Part shown: positions 15,849-24,650 of the stretch, one piece after another | Layout: each line of letters opens with the position of its first letter | Numbering within the stretch: the stretch's first letter is position 1 | DNA from: Occallatibacter gabretensis | GTDB taxonomy: Bacteria > Acidobacteriota > Terriglobia > Terriglobales > Acidobacteriaceae | Direction of reading: 5' to 3' | Assembly (NCBI RefSeq): GCF_001449115.1 | Contig: NZ_LAIJ01000009.1 | Coordinates: 124,001 to 188,000 of the forward strand | Length of the DNA: 64,000 bases | Notes under the pieces: generated by a model | Told to the model about the DNA's origin: nothing | What the model saw: the letters and a program-made list of their open reading frames with translations, nothing else | The model's database searches: none | Position numbers and translations under genes: made by a program

Positions 15849-18500
15849 ATGACGGATCGAGAACTGATTAGCCGCATTGCGCGGTCTGCGGGTGGCAAGG
15901 CTGGATACAAGCAGCTGGTACGCGAGCTGGGGTTGGGCGGCGGGCGCGAGCGGAGGCTGCTGCTGGAGCAGCTGGCGCGGATTACGGTGTGCGGCGAGCT
16001 GGTGAAGCTCGATCGCGAGCTATGGGGCGTGCCGGGGGCTGTTGCCGGCTCAGGCGGAAGCGGGTCAGGTGGGAACAGGCCTGTTGGGGGTCGCGACAAC
16101 ATGGCGGCGGGACGGCTGGATTTGCATCGCGATGGGTATGGGTTTGTGCGGCCAAACCCGAGGCAGCCCTCGGGAATTACGGACGATATTTTTATTCCGC
16201 CGGATGAGATCAATGGCGCGATGCAGGGCGACCAGGTGCTGGTGGATGTGGGTCCGCCACGTAACGATGGGCGACGGGTGGGGCGCATTACGCGTGTGCT
16301 AACGCGGCGCAATGCGACTGTGGTGGGGACGTTTCGGTATTCGAAGTCGGAACGGGTGCAGGGGAATCTTGTGATTCCGTTTGATGAGCGGATGACGCAG
16401 CCGATTTTGATTCCACCGGGTGCAGAGATTCCTAAAGCTGAGGAGAGTGTTGCTTCGCATCGCGTGCTGGGGAGTGAAGCGCGTGTAACGGATGCGCATG
16501 ACGATCTAGATGGGCTGATTGTGGATGTGGAGATTACTAGTTGGCCTACTCCGACCAAGCCTGCTGTTGGCAGAGTCATTGAGGTCTTAGGCTCTCCCGA
16601 CGATTTTGGCGTGGATGTGGAGATGATGATTCGAAAGCATCAGCTTCCGCGCGTGTTTCCTGAGAATGTACTGGCGGAGGCGCGGAGCGTGGCGCGGCTC
16701 GATCTGGAAGAAGTGGCGCAGAGACGCGATTTTCGCGGGCTGCCGATTGTGACAATTGATGGCGAGACGGCGCGCGACTTTGACGATGCGGTGCTGGTGC
16801 GTGAGCTGAAGAATGGCGGGTATGAGCTGCAGGTGCATATTGCCGATGTGGCGGAGTATGTGCGCGAGGGAAGCGATCTTGATCTAGAGGCAAGGCTGCG
16901 TGGGACGAGTGTCTACTTTCCGGATCGCGCGATACCAATGCTGCCGCAGGAGCTTTCGACCGACATATGCAGCTTGAGACCTGAAGAAGACAGGCTGGTG
17001 CTGAGCTGCGTGATGCAGCTTGACGCGAAGGGCAATCTTGAGAGCTACGAGATTGTTGAAGGTGTGATCTGCTCGGCGGCGCGGATGACGTATACGAAGG
17101 TACACATGATCCTCTCTGGCGATGAGGAGATGCGCGCGCAGTATCCGGAGATGACGGAAGATTTTGAGCTGATGCATCGGCTGGCGATGCTGATGAACAA
17201 GCGGCGCAGTGAGCGCGGGTCAATTGATTTCGATTTGCCGGAGCCTTTGATTGAGTTTGATGAACAAGGGCAGATGCGCGGCGTGACGAAGGCCGAGCGG
17301 ACGTGGGCGAACCGGCTGATTGAAGAATTTATGCTAGCGGCGAATGAATGCGTAGCGACCTGGTTGGAGGATCTGGGCGTGCCTTCGCTATATCGGATTC
17401 ATGAGCGGCCGGAGCCGCGGCGCGTTGTGGAGTTTGAAGAACAGGCGGCGAGCTTTGGTTATTCGCTTGGTCTGGGCGCGCTGCCGGTGAAGAAGATTCA
17501 GACACGCGGGGATCGCAGAGAGGCTGAGCGCAGCGGACGGAAGGCGCGAACGCATGAAGTGGCGGAAGAGATTGCGGTGACGCCGCGGATGTACCAGAAG
17601 CTGGCTGGGCGGATTGAGGGCAAGCCGGAGGAGCGGATTCTGAGCTACCTGATGCTGCGGTCATTGAAGCAGGCGAAGTACTCGGAAGCGAATGTGGGGC
17701 ACTTTGCGCTGGCTGCGCCGAGCTACACGCACTTTACTTCGCCGATTCGGCGGTATCCGGATCTGATTGTGCATCGGATTACGAAGGCGCTGCTGCGGAG
17801 GGGTGTGAACGGCGAGGGTGAGATTGCGGCGGGGAGATTGGATTCGCCCTGGACGCATGTGAATGAGGGGCTGCCGGGGGGGATTGTGCTAGCCCACCCT
17901 AGCCGCAAAAACAAAGGCGCGGCGAGGATGGGGCACCCCATGCCTAGCGATTTGTTGGAGCCGGTGATTGCGGAGGACGAGCTGGCGCAGATTGGCGATG
18001 AAACGAGCTTGACGGAGCGGCGGGCGGCTGAGGCTGAGCGCGAGTTGGTGGAGTGGAAGAAGGTTCGGTTTATGCAGGACCGCGTGGGCGAGGAGTTTGC
18101 CGCGCTGGTGCTGAATCCGGCGAAGTATGGGCTGTTTGTGGAGTTGACGGACCTGTTTGTGGAAGGGCTGGTGCCGATTGATTCGCTGCGCGACGACCGC
18201 TACACGTGGCGCGAACATACGCACGAGATTGTGGGCGACCGGTGGGGACGGGTTTTTCGCGCGGGACAACGTGTGCAGGTGATTCTGGACAAGATTCTGG
18301 CGCAGGAGAGGAAGCTGCAGTTCTCGATTGTTGAGGAAGGGATTCCGCTGACGGGCGCGAAGCCGCGGAAGACTCCTGCCGCCACGAAGACCAGAAAAGG
18401 CCCAAAGAAGAAAAACAAGGATGGTACGCCGCGAGTGGCTCCAGCTGCGCCGAAGCGCAAGAAGCCCAAGCATACAAAGCGCAAAGGCAAGCGGCGCTGA
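15849..18500 (+). CDS. rnr: Ribonuclease R (RNB-domain 3'-5' exoribonuclease) with an internal repeat-derived insertion
   Basis: An 883-residue protein: an N-terminal helix-turn-helix segment (1-75), cold-shock-type domains (about 85-240), the RNB catalytic domain (about 280-665) with DGETARDFDDAV (metal-binding Asp residues) and SPIRRYPDLIVHR, a C-terminal S1 domain (about 725-815) and a Lys-rich tail. It degrades structured RNA 3' to 5'. Residues about 679-697 are encoded by a copy of intergenic repeat R2 (17887-17939), placed between the RNB domain and the conserved TERRAAEAERELVEWKK helix where relatives have only a short linker; the frame is kept. The overall length (883 against roughly 700-820) fits an insertion plus a long tail. 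No strong ribosome site precedes the ATG. Confidence 0.93.
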   Translation: MTDRELISRIARSAGGKAGYKQLVRELGLGGGRERRLLLEQLARITVCGELVKLDRELWGVPGAVAGSGGSGSGGNRPVGGRDNMAAGRLDLHRDGYGFVRPNPRQPSGITDDIFIPPDEINGAMQGDQVLVDVGPPRNDGRRVGRITRVLTRRNATVVGTFRYSKSERVQGNLVIPFDERMTQPILIPPGAEIPKAEESVASHRVLGSEARVTDAHDDLDGLIVDVEITSWPTPTKPAVGRVIEVLGSPDDFGVDVEMMIRKHQLPRVFPENVLAEARSVARLDLEEVAQRRDFRGLPIVTIDGETARDFDDAVLVRELKNGGYELQVHIADVAEYVREGSDLDLEARLRGTSVYFPDRAIPMLPQELSTDICSLRPEEDRLVLSCVMQLDAKGNLESYEIVEGVICSAARMTYTKVHMILSGDEEMRAQYPEMTEDFELMHRLAMLMNKRRSERGSIDFDLPEPLIEFDEQGQMRGVTKAERTWANRLIEEFMLAANECVATWLEDLGVPSLYRIHERPEPRRVVEFEEQAASFGYSLGLGALPVKKIQTRGDRREAERSGRKARTHEVAEEIAVTPRMYQKLAGRIEGKPEERILSYLMLRSLKQAKYSEANVGHFALAAPSYTHFTSPIRRYPDLIVHRITKALLRRGVNGEGEIAAGRLDSPWTHVNEGLPGGIVLAHPSRKNKGAARMGHPMPSDLLEPVIAEDELAQIGDETSLTERRAAEAERELVEWKKVRFMQDRVGEEFAALVLNPAKYGLFVELTDLFVEGLVPIDSLRDDRYTWREHTHEIVGDRWGRVFRAGQRVQVILDKILAQERKLQFSIVEEGIPLTGAKPRKTPAATKTRKGPKKKNKDGTPRVAPAAPKRKKPKHTKRKGKRR
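17887..17939 (+). repeat. R2 repeat inside the rnr coding sequence
   Basis: This stretch carries GCCCACC, CCTAGCCGC, an AAAAACAAAGG loop, GCGGCGAGG and ATGGGGCACCCC. It matches the intergenic R2 copy at 14111-14171 in order and spacing, including the loop and the terminal ATGGGGCACCC. It is translated without a stop as LAHPSRKNKGAARMGHP. Confidence 0.8.
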
Positions 18501-18540
18501 AGGAATGCGTTCAGCGCCGAGCCTGAAATACGAAGCGCGA

Positions 18541-18888
18541 TTAGGAGTTTGCCTGCTTCTCGGCGAAGTTGCCAATGACGGGGATCTTGTACATCACGCC
18601 CTTATAAGCGTTGATGATGGCGAGAAGCCAGAAGATGAAGAGCACGATCATGCCGAGGAAAAGGACGAGCCATCCAAGGATCGGAATGATTCCGATGACC
18701 CCGAGCACAAACATGCAGAGACACAGGAAGACGTTCTGCCAGGCATGGAACTTGATGAACGGGTTCCTGTTGTATGGCTCCATCACGAGGAAGATGATGG
18801 CCGGGATGATGGTGACGTAGGCGAGCGCGCCTGCGGAGTTGTCAGAGAGGCCTGAGGATGCGGGTACGGGAGTGGGAAAATCGGACAC
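18541..18888 (-). CDS. DUF4870-like small membrane protein (copy 2 of a tandem pair)
   Basis: A 115-residue protein with three hydrophobic segments. A GTG at 18888, with AAGGAG six bases upstream, is the best start; upstream in-frame ATG codons lack a ribosome site. The pattern SSGLSDNSAGALAYVT, then IPAIIFLVMEPYNRN, then FIKFHAWQN matches the DUF4870 / Tic20-like family of small membrane proteins with unknown function. It shares both ends (including IPVIG and AEKQANS at the C-terminus) with the gene at 18959-19339 and is clearly a tandem duplicate 70 bp from it. Confidence 0.8.
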   Translation of the reverse strand: MSDFPTPVPASSGLSDNSAGALAYVTIIPAIIFLVMEPYNRNPFIKFHAWQNVFLCLCMFVLGVIGIIPILGWLVLFLGMIVLFIFWLLAIINAYKGVMYKIPVIGNFAEKQANS

Positions 18889-18958
18889 GGTAGCTCCTTT
18901 TAATTTTTGGCAAATGCTTTGAGGGCCACGCGGGGCCGGGAAATCTACGGGAGGGCCT

Positions 18959-19339
18959 TTAGCTGTTGGCCTGCTTTTCTGCGATGGCACCGATGACAGG
19001 AATCGAGAACTTCTTGCCGTTGAAGGCCTGGATGATAGCGATGATCCAGAGGATGAAGAAGCCTACACCGACCACAAAGCCAAGCAGCGAAATTAGCAAT
19101 CCCAGGCCCAGGGTGCCCCTCAACACAATCGTGAGGATCACGTAAACGATGTCCCACGCAATGACCGCGCCGGTGAGCAGGATGGATTGCCAGGAGTGGA
19201 ACTTGATGAACCGGTTCCTGTTATAGGGCTCCATCACCAGGAAGATGATGGCTGGGATAAACGTGAGGTAGGCGAGTCCTCCTGCGGAGTTATCCGAGAG
19301 GCCTGAGGAACTGGTTACGGGTTGAATCTGGTCTGTCAT
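18959..19339 (-). CDS. DUF4870-like small membrane protein (copy 1 of a tandem pair)
   Basis: A 126-residue protein. The start at 19339 has GGAGA six bases upstream. It has the same layout as the downstream copy (LSDNSAGGLAYLTFIPAI, MEPYNRNRFIKFHSWQ and three hydrophobic segments ending IPVIGAIAEKQANS), but the middle segment differs strongly, so the copies have diverged in the membrane core while keeping both termini. Both are transcribed in the same direction and probably together. Confidence 0.8.
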   Translation of the reverse strand: MTDQIQPVTSSSGLSDNSAGGLAYLTFIPAIIFLVMEPYNRNRFIKFHSWQSILLTGAVIAWDIVYVILTIVLRGTLGLGLLISLLGFVVGVGFFILWIIAIIQAFNGKKFSIPVIGAIAEKQANS

Positions 19340-19757
19340 TGCGTTCTCCAAGAGAAGGTACACTTCATGCCGTGGGAGCGTGAATCCGGAGGGACGGCAT
19401 TTCAATCTGATAGGAGCTGGTGCGGTAGAAATGCTCCGGTCCAGCGCGCATGTGTGCGCAATTCGCGAATGGATGGCATCCTGTCCGATTTCGGTACAGG
19501 CACCATCTTCGGATTGCCCAAAGATTGTGTCGATGGCATTGGAAACGTTACAGATGACAGAATGGAACGCCTAAAAATGGAAATCTTTGGACGCCCTCAG
19601 GAAACAGGGAAAAATGGGGGTTGTCAAGAATATTCTAGGGATGCACGGGAGTAACCATCGAGTTATAGCTGTACGCAATCCTTCGTACAGGAAGGATTCG
19701 CGGGAGTCGCTGCATGATGCTGCTCATCCCATACAATGGCTAAGGAGAGTTTGAACG
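19340..19757. other. Gene-free stretch upstream of the DUF4870 pair and YggX
   Basis: About 420 bp with no credible gene. It must hold divergent promoters for the DUF4870 genes (minus) and yggX (plus). I see an AT-rich palindrome AGAATATTCT near 19628, preceded by TTGTCA, but no matching -10 element I would trust. Confidence 0.4.
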
Positions 19758-20030
19758 ATGGCGCACATGGTTTTTTGCGTTCGCAACAAGCGCGAGATGG
19801 AAGGGCTGGACGAGCCACCCTTCGACTCAGAATTTGGGCAGAAGATTTTCAAGAACGTTTCGAAGGCGGCATGGGGTGAGTGGGTGGAGCGGCAGAAGAT
19901 GCTGCTCAACGAGTATCGTCTGCAGCCGTGGACGCCGCAGGCACAGCAATTCCTGGTGGAGCAGATGGAAGAATTCTTCTTTGGCGATGGCTCGGCGCTA
20001 CCGCAGGAGTATGTTCCGCCAACGCAGTAA
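19758..20030 (+). CDS. yggX: Fe(2+)-trafficking / oxidative damage protection protein YggX
   Basis: A 90-residue protein with the whole YggX pattern: VFCVRNKREMEGLDEPPF (a single Cys near the N-terminus), then FKNVSKAAWGEWVERQKMLL, NEYRL and a C-terminal helix LVEQMEEFFFG. Family members protect iron-sulphur proteins from oxidants and are thought to handle ferrous iron. Length is normal. AAGGAGA lies about nine bases before the ATG. It is followed by tRNA-Pro after about 150 bp and is probably monocistronic. Confidence 0.92.
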   Translation: MAHMVFCVRNKREMEGLDEPPFDSEFGQKIFKNVSKAAWGEWVERQKMLLNEYRLQPWTPQAQQFLVEQMEEFFFGDGSALPQEYVPPTQ

Positions 20031-20178
20031 GGCGCCGTTGGCGCTTTTACGTGGAGAAATTTGCGACCAAAGCGTCGATGCAAGTTTTCAGGGTTTGTCT
20101 GCATATCGAATCGCTTTGCTGTTGTAAACTGATAAAGACCCTAAAGAGCCGGCTCGTCCTGGGCCGGCTTGATCGTGT

Positions 20179-20255
20179 CGGGACGTGGCTCAGCCTGGTA
20201 GAGCACTCGCTTGGGGTGCGAGGGGTCGGCAGTTCGAATCTGCCCGTCCCGACCA
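20179..20255 (+). tRNA. tRNA-Pro (anticodon GGG)
   Basis: The acceptor arms CGGGACG (20179-20185) and CGTCCCG (20245-20251) pair perfectly. The anticodon stem CTCGC/GCGAG encloses TTGGGGT, anticodon GGG. The T-loop TTCGAAT is present, discriminator A is at 20252 and CCA is encoded at 20253-20255. A short inverted repeat (AGCCGGC / GCCGGCT) stands about 10-35 bp upstream. Confidence 0.97.
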
Positions 20256-20676
20256 TTTAGATCAGTAATTTCCATCCTCATCCATTCTTTCCGCTGCTGG
20301 AATTGTGGGGATTTGTGGGCCCCTGCGGGGATGCCTGCTGTTCCTCCATATCACCCGCTTTCCACGGGTGGTTTCACAGTCTTGTGGCGTGCCTTGCCCC
20401 GCATGTGCGCAGGTGTTCGACCATTCCATCCGTCAGGCGGCTGGTGAGATTCCTGGAATGGATACAGGAGCATCCGCTCCGAATTGGGGCGGCGAGGATG
20501 TTGGGCTGGAAAGTCCGGCATAAACCGTGATACAACGCTAGAAGTCGATTTGGTACTGCTCTCCGCACAGGGAGCATTTGCACCGGGGGCATGAACCAAT
20601 CCCAAGTCGGTCCAACGCAAGGGCATCTCGAAAATTCTCCAAAATGGAAATAACCCAAATGTGGCCGTGAGTACCT
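20256..20676. other. Gene-free stretch between tRNA-Pro and the hybrid kinase
   Basis: About 420 bp. A minus-strand frame ending at 20538 finishes with a Cys-rich piece (SCPRCKCSLCGEQYQIDF) that could be the remnant of a zinc-ribbon protein, but the rest of that frame does not look like protein and it overlaps the start of the kinase. No promoter or RNA was identified. Confidence 0.35.
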
Positions 20677-23600
20677 GTGCTCGAGTCATCATTAGGGCGA
20701 TCACAAATCAAGGTTTCGGAGCTTCTGGTGGAGATCGATGGGGCGATCGGCGACCTGCCGTTCATTGAGAGATCCAGTTCATTGACGAAAGCGGTAGAGC
20801 TTTTTTCCGGCGGAGGAGAGCTGGGAGCTCGAATGCGGCAGACGGACTGGGCGGCGACGCCGCTCGGGCCAGTCGATCAATGGCCGCAGAGCCTGAGGAC
20901 GTGCGTCCGTATCATTCTGACGTCCCGTCAGCCCATGTTCATCTGGTGGGGCGATGACCTCATCAACCTTCATAACGATGCGTACAAGAGCATTCTTGGC
21001 GGGAAGCACCCAACTGCTTTGGGCCAGCCGGCCCGGCTGGTATGGCACGAAATCTGGGACCAGGTGGGACCGCGCGCTGAATTTGCGATGCGGACCAACG
21101 AAGGAACCTACGACGAATCCCTTCTTCTGATGATGGAACGAAATGGGTATCGCGAGGAGACCTATTACACCTTTTCCTACAGCCCGGTTCCAAACGACCA
21201 GGGCGGGACCGGCGGAATCATCTGCGCCAATACCGATGACACAGATCGCATCATCAGCCAGCGGCAGATTGCGGCTTTAAGGGATGTTGCTTTTCGGACG
21301 GCGGATGCGCGGAACTGGCGCGAGGTTTGCAAGCTTACGGCGGAAAGCCTCAGAACCAGCCGGGATGTGCGGTTCGGATTGATTTACATCTCTGCCGAGA
21401 ACCAAAGTGATCTTGAGTTAGCCGGAACGGTGCGGGTAGCTGAAGAGGATGCGACTGTGCCGGGGGTGATCCGGCGCGAAGAAGCGAACCGCTGGCCGAT
21501 TGCCGAGGTGATCCGAAGCAACGATATCCGCATCGTTTCTGACGCTCAATATCTCTTTCCTCAAACTGCGGAAAGCGATGAAGGCGAGTCCGTGGAATGC
21601 GCGGCGATCGTTCCCATTTCCCAAGTGGGAAATACGGCGCACAATGGCGTGCTGATCGTCGGCCTGAATCCATTTCGCCTTCCCGATGATAATTACAAGG
21701 GCTTTCTGAAGATGCTGGCGAGCCAGATCGGAGCGAGCATCGCTAATGCCGAAGCCTACGAGCAGGAACGGCGGCGCGCGGAGGCTCTCGCTGATCTCGA
21801 TCGCGCCAAGACCATCTTCTTCAGCAATGTAAGTCACGAATTCCGGACCCCTCTGACCCTGATGCTTGCGCCGCTGGAGGATCTGCTGGCGCGCAGGTCA
21901 GAACTTGCGCCGGCCGATGTTGCGAATATCGAGACGACACATCGGAACGGGACGCGTTTGCTGAAGCTGGTAAACACGTTGCTCGATTTTTCGCGTATCG
22001 AGGCGGGTCGAATCAGCGCGCGTTATCGCCGGGTAAACCTGGGAGAATATACCGCCGAGTTGGCGAGCATCTTTCGTTCGGCCATGGAGAAGGCCGGGCT
22101 GCGCTACACGATCGAATGCAATCTCTCCGATGAGGCAGCCTATGTAGATCCAGCCATGTGGGAGAAGATCGTGCTCAACCTGATCTCGAACGCGTTCAAA
22201 TTTACGCTTTCGGGAGAGGTGCGGGCGGCGCTGGAATATCGCGACGGGAGAGCGGAGTTCAGCGTTGCGGATTCGGGCGCAGGAATTTCTGAGCAAGAGC
22301 TGCCGCGAATCTTTGACCGGTTTCATCGCGTGGAAGGAGCTATCGGGCGAACCCACGAAGGAACCGGCATTGGCCTGGCGCTGGTAAGTGAACTGGCGCG
22401 ACTGCATGGCGGCGAAGTGCGGGTGGAGAGCAAGCTGGGATCGGGATCGACTTTCACGGTTTCTATTCCGACCGGTCGCCAGCATCTGCCCGCTGACAAG
22501 ATGGCCGGCGATGAAGATGAACTCGCACTCAGGGAAGGGTCGACTGCATTTGTTCAAGAGGCACTCCGCTGGCTGCCTGATGAGGTATCCGAGGTGGAGG
22601 CGGTTGGTGATCCGCTGGGAGCGCACGCGTGTCCGGTATTGCCTTCCGCGGATGATACGAGTGTAGCGAGACCACGAATACTGTTAGCCGATGATAATCG
22701 CGACATGCTGGAGTACCTGCAACGGCTTCTTTCGCGTCGCTTCGACGTAACAGCGGTTTCAGACGGCCAGCAAGCGCTTGAGGCAGTTCTGAAGCAGCCA
22801 CCAGATCTGGTTTTGACCGACGTCATGATGCCGCGCCTGGATGGCTTTGGGCTTTTGCGCGCGCTGCGCTCTCATGCCGAAACAGCGGCAATCCCGATTG
22901 TGATGCTGTCTGCGCGGGCGGGCGAAGAGGCAGAAGCCGAAGGGCTGGAAGCTGGTGCGGACGACTACCTGGTGAAACCGTTCACCGCGCGAGAATTGTT
23001 GGCCCGGGTGCAAACCCATGTCAGTATGCACCAGCTGCGCACGGAACTAACGGCGCGCGAGCAGGAGCTTCGCCGCAAGGCAGAGGACGCTGAATATCGA
23101 TACCGGAGCATGCTGGAGAGCATCTCAGAGGCATTCATCTTTGTCGACCGCGATTGGCGTATTTGCTATGCCAACTCCCAATACGCCGCGCTTATCGGGG
23201 TCGACATTCCACCGCTGCTGGGTAAGAATCTTTGGGAGGTTTTTCCTGAAGCAGTTGATACCGCTTTTGCGCAGATGTACCGTCTTGCCATGAGTCAGGG
23301 CACGGTGAAGCGGCTGGAAGACTACTATGCTCCGCTTGAAAAATGGTTCCAGGTCAACGCCTACCCATCGGCAGACGGACTCTCCATCTTCCTGATGGAT
23401 GTGACGAATCGCAAGGAGAAGGAACAGAAGCTACTTTTGACCGAGAAGCTCGCAGCTACGGGCCGCCTGGCCGCGACAATCGCTCATGAGATCAATAATC
23501 CGCTGGAATCTGTGCTGAACCTCATTTATCTAGCCAGAATTTCGCGGGGGAGCATTGAAAAAATTCGCGACTACCTTGCTACCGCAGAGAAGGAAGTGGC

Positions 23601-24153
23601 GCGCGTGTCGCACATCGCGCGTCATACGCTCGGATTCTATCGAGATACTTCGCGGCCGGTGCTTATCAACTTGCCATCCCTGATCGACGAGGTTTTGTTA
23701 GTTTATGAAACCAGACTTCGGGCGTCTGCAATCGATGTGGTGAAGTCGCTTTCTGACATTCGTCCGATCGAAGCCCTCAAAGGAGAATTCCATCAGGTGT
23801 TCTCAAACCTCATTTCGAATTCCATTGATGCGATGCCATCAGGGGGCGCGATCTCTATCTCTGTTAGAGAGGTTGAGGAAGAGATCCATATCACTGTGGC
23901 CGACACTGGCAGGGGAATTCCGCAGGAACATCAGAGCAGAGCTGGCGAGCCTTTCTTCACAACCAAACAGGGCTCAGGGACTGGATTAGGGTTGTGGATC
24001 GTGAATCAATTCGTAAAGGGCTGGGGCGGCATGCTTCAGATTTCAAGCAACACCGACGAAGCTAACCACGGGACGAGCATTACTATCACCCTTCCCGCGA
24101 CGTTCGTCTCTCCCTCACAAAAATCAAATCAATCTTCGCAACATTTGATGTGA
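20677..24153 (+). CDS. Hybrid sensor histidine kinase with two kinase cores (PAS-GAF-HK-REC-PAS-HK)
   Basis: A soluble protein of 1158 residues. Domains in order: a PAS-like domain with the MRQTDWAATPLGPVDQWPQS lead-in (about 50-190), a GAF domain (about 215-360), a first kinase core with phospho-acceptor in SHEFRTPL (His near 386) and its ATPase domain to about 610, a receiver domain (about 665-790, Asp in LTDVMMPRLDG near 713), a second PAS domain (about 805-925), and a second kinase core with HEINNPLES (His near 937) and GTGLGLWIVNQF at the end. Two complete kinase modules in one chain suggest an internal relay. The GTG at 20677 is the furthest usable start; a TTG or ATG up to about 20833 cannot be excluded. 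A stand-alone receiver gene follows 16 bp later. Confidence 0.9.
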   Translation: MLESSLGRSQIKVSELLVEIDGAIGDLPFIERSSSLTKAVELFSGGGELGARMRQTDWAATPLGPVDQWPQSLRTCVRIILTSRQPMFIWWGDDLINLHNDAYKSILGGKHPTALGQPARLVWHEIWDQVGPRAEFAMRTNEGTYDESLLLMMERNGYREETYYTFSYSPVPNDQGGTGGIICANTDDTDRIISQRQIAALRDVAFRTADARNWREVCKLTAESLRTSRDVRFGLIYISAENQSDLELAGTVRVAEEDATVPGVIRREEANRWPIAEVIRSNDIRIVSDAQYLFPQTAESDEGESVECAAIVPISQVGNTAHNGVLIVGLNPFRLPDDNYKGFLKMLASQIGASIANAEAYEQERRRAEALADLDRAKTIFFSNVSHEFRTPLTLMLAPLEDLLARRSELAPADVANIETTHRNGTRLLKLVNTLLDFSRIEAGRISARYRRVNLGEYTAELASIFRSAMEKAGLRYTIECNLSDEAAYVDPAMWEKIVLNLISNAFKFTLSGEVRAALEYRDGRAEFSVADSGAGISEQELPRIFDRFHRVEGAIGRTHEGTGIGLALVSELARLHGGEVRVESKLGSGSTFTVSIPTGRQHLPADKMAGDEDELALREGSTAFVQEALRWLPDEVSEVEAVGDPLGAHACPVLPSADDTSVARPRILLADDNRDMLEYLQRLLSRRFDVTAVSDGQQALEAVLKQPPDLVLTDVMMPRLDGFGLLRALRSHAETAAIPIVMLSARAGEEAEAEGLEAGADDYLVKPFTARELLARVQTHVSMHQLRTELTAREQELRRKAEDAEYRYRSMLESISEAFIFVDRDWRICYANSQYAALIGVDIPPLLGKNLWEVFPEAVDTAFAQMYRLAMSQGTVKRLEDYYAPLEKWFQVNAYPSADGLSIFLMDVTNRKEKEQKLLLTEKLAATGRLAATIAHEINNPLESVLNLIYLARISRGSIEKIRDYLATAEKEVARVSHIARHTLGFYRDTSRPVLINLPSLIDEVLLVYETRLRASAIDVVKSLSDIRPIEALKGEFHQVFSNLISNSIDAMPSGGAISISVREVEEEIHITVADTGRGIPQEHQSRAGEPFFTTKQGSGTGLGLWIVNQFVKGWGGMLQISSNTDEANHGTSITITLPATFVSPSQKSNQSSQHLM

Positions 24154-24169
24154 AGACAAAGGGAATACG

Positions 24170-24625
24170 ATGCTCGACAGATTTACCTATTATTTTGGCG
24201 ACCAACCTCCACATATTCCGCTTGTGCAAGGTATTCGCCCGGGATCCGATGGCGATCACAGCAAGATTTCAGTGCTGGTTGTGGACGATGAGACACTTAT
24301 TGCCGACACGCTTGCGGACATACTCTACGAACATGGATTCGAGGCGAGGAAGGCGAACAGTGCGGAGGAAGCGATTGAGATTGCTCTCCGGGTGCGGCCC
24401 GACATCGTATTGACCGATGTTCTTATGCCCAGAATGTCTGGAGTTGATCTTGGGATCCGCATTCGCCGGGAATTGCCCGGAACGCAAATTGTTTTGATCT
24501 CCGGCCAGGCATCCACGGCCGATCTTCTGCAGAAAGCTCAGGACGAAGGAAATATCTTTGAACTCCTTCCGAAGCCCATTCATCCCGAAGAATTGATCGC
24601 GCGGCTAAGAGGCCTGGTGAACTGA
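24170..24625 (+). CDS. Single-domain response regulator receiver
   Basis: A 151-residue protein. A 30-residue N-terminal extension is followed by a receiver domain with VVDDE, the phospho-acceptor Asp in IVLTDVLMPRMSG, Ser in LISGQAS and Lys in LLPKPIHP. There is no output domain, so it acts through protein contacts, most likely as partner of the hybrid kinase encoded 16 bp upstream. AGGGAA lies five bases before the ATG. Confidence 0.9.
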   Translation: MLDRFTYYFGDQPPHIPLVQGIRPGSDGDHSKISVLVVDDETLIADTLADILYEHGFEARKANSAEEAIEIALRVRPDIVLTDVLMPRMSGVDLGIRIRRELPGTQIVLISGQASTADLLQKAQDEGNIFELLPKPIHPEELIARLRGLVN

Positions 24626-24650
24626 TGTGCTTTGGAATCAGGTACTATGC

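Noticed and set aside
20538..20765. Minus-strand frame ending in a Cys-rich piece (CPRCKCSLCGEQYQ)
   Set aside because: It overlaps the kinase start, lacks a ribosome site and only the last 20 residues look protein-like. It may be a remnant; not enough to call.
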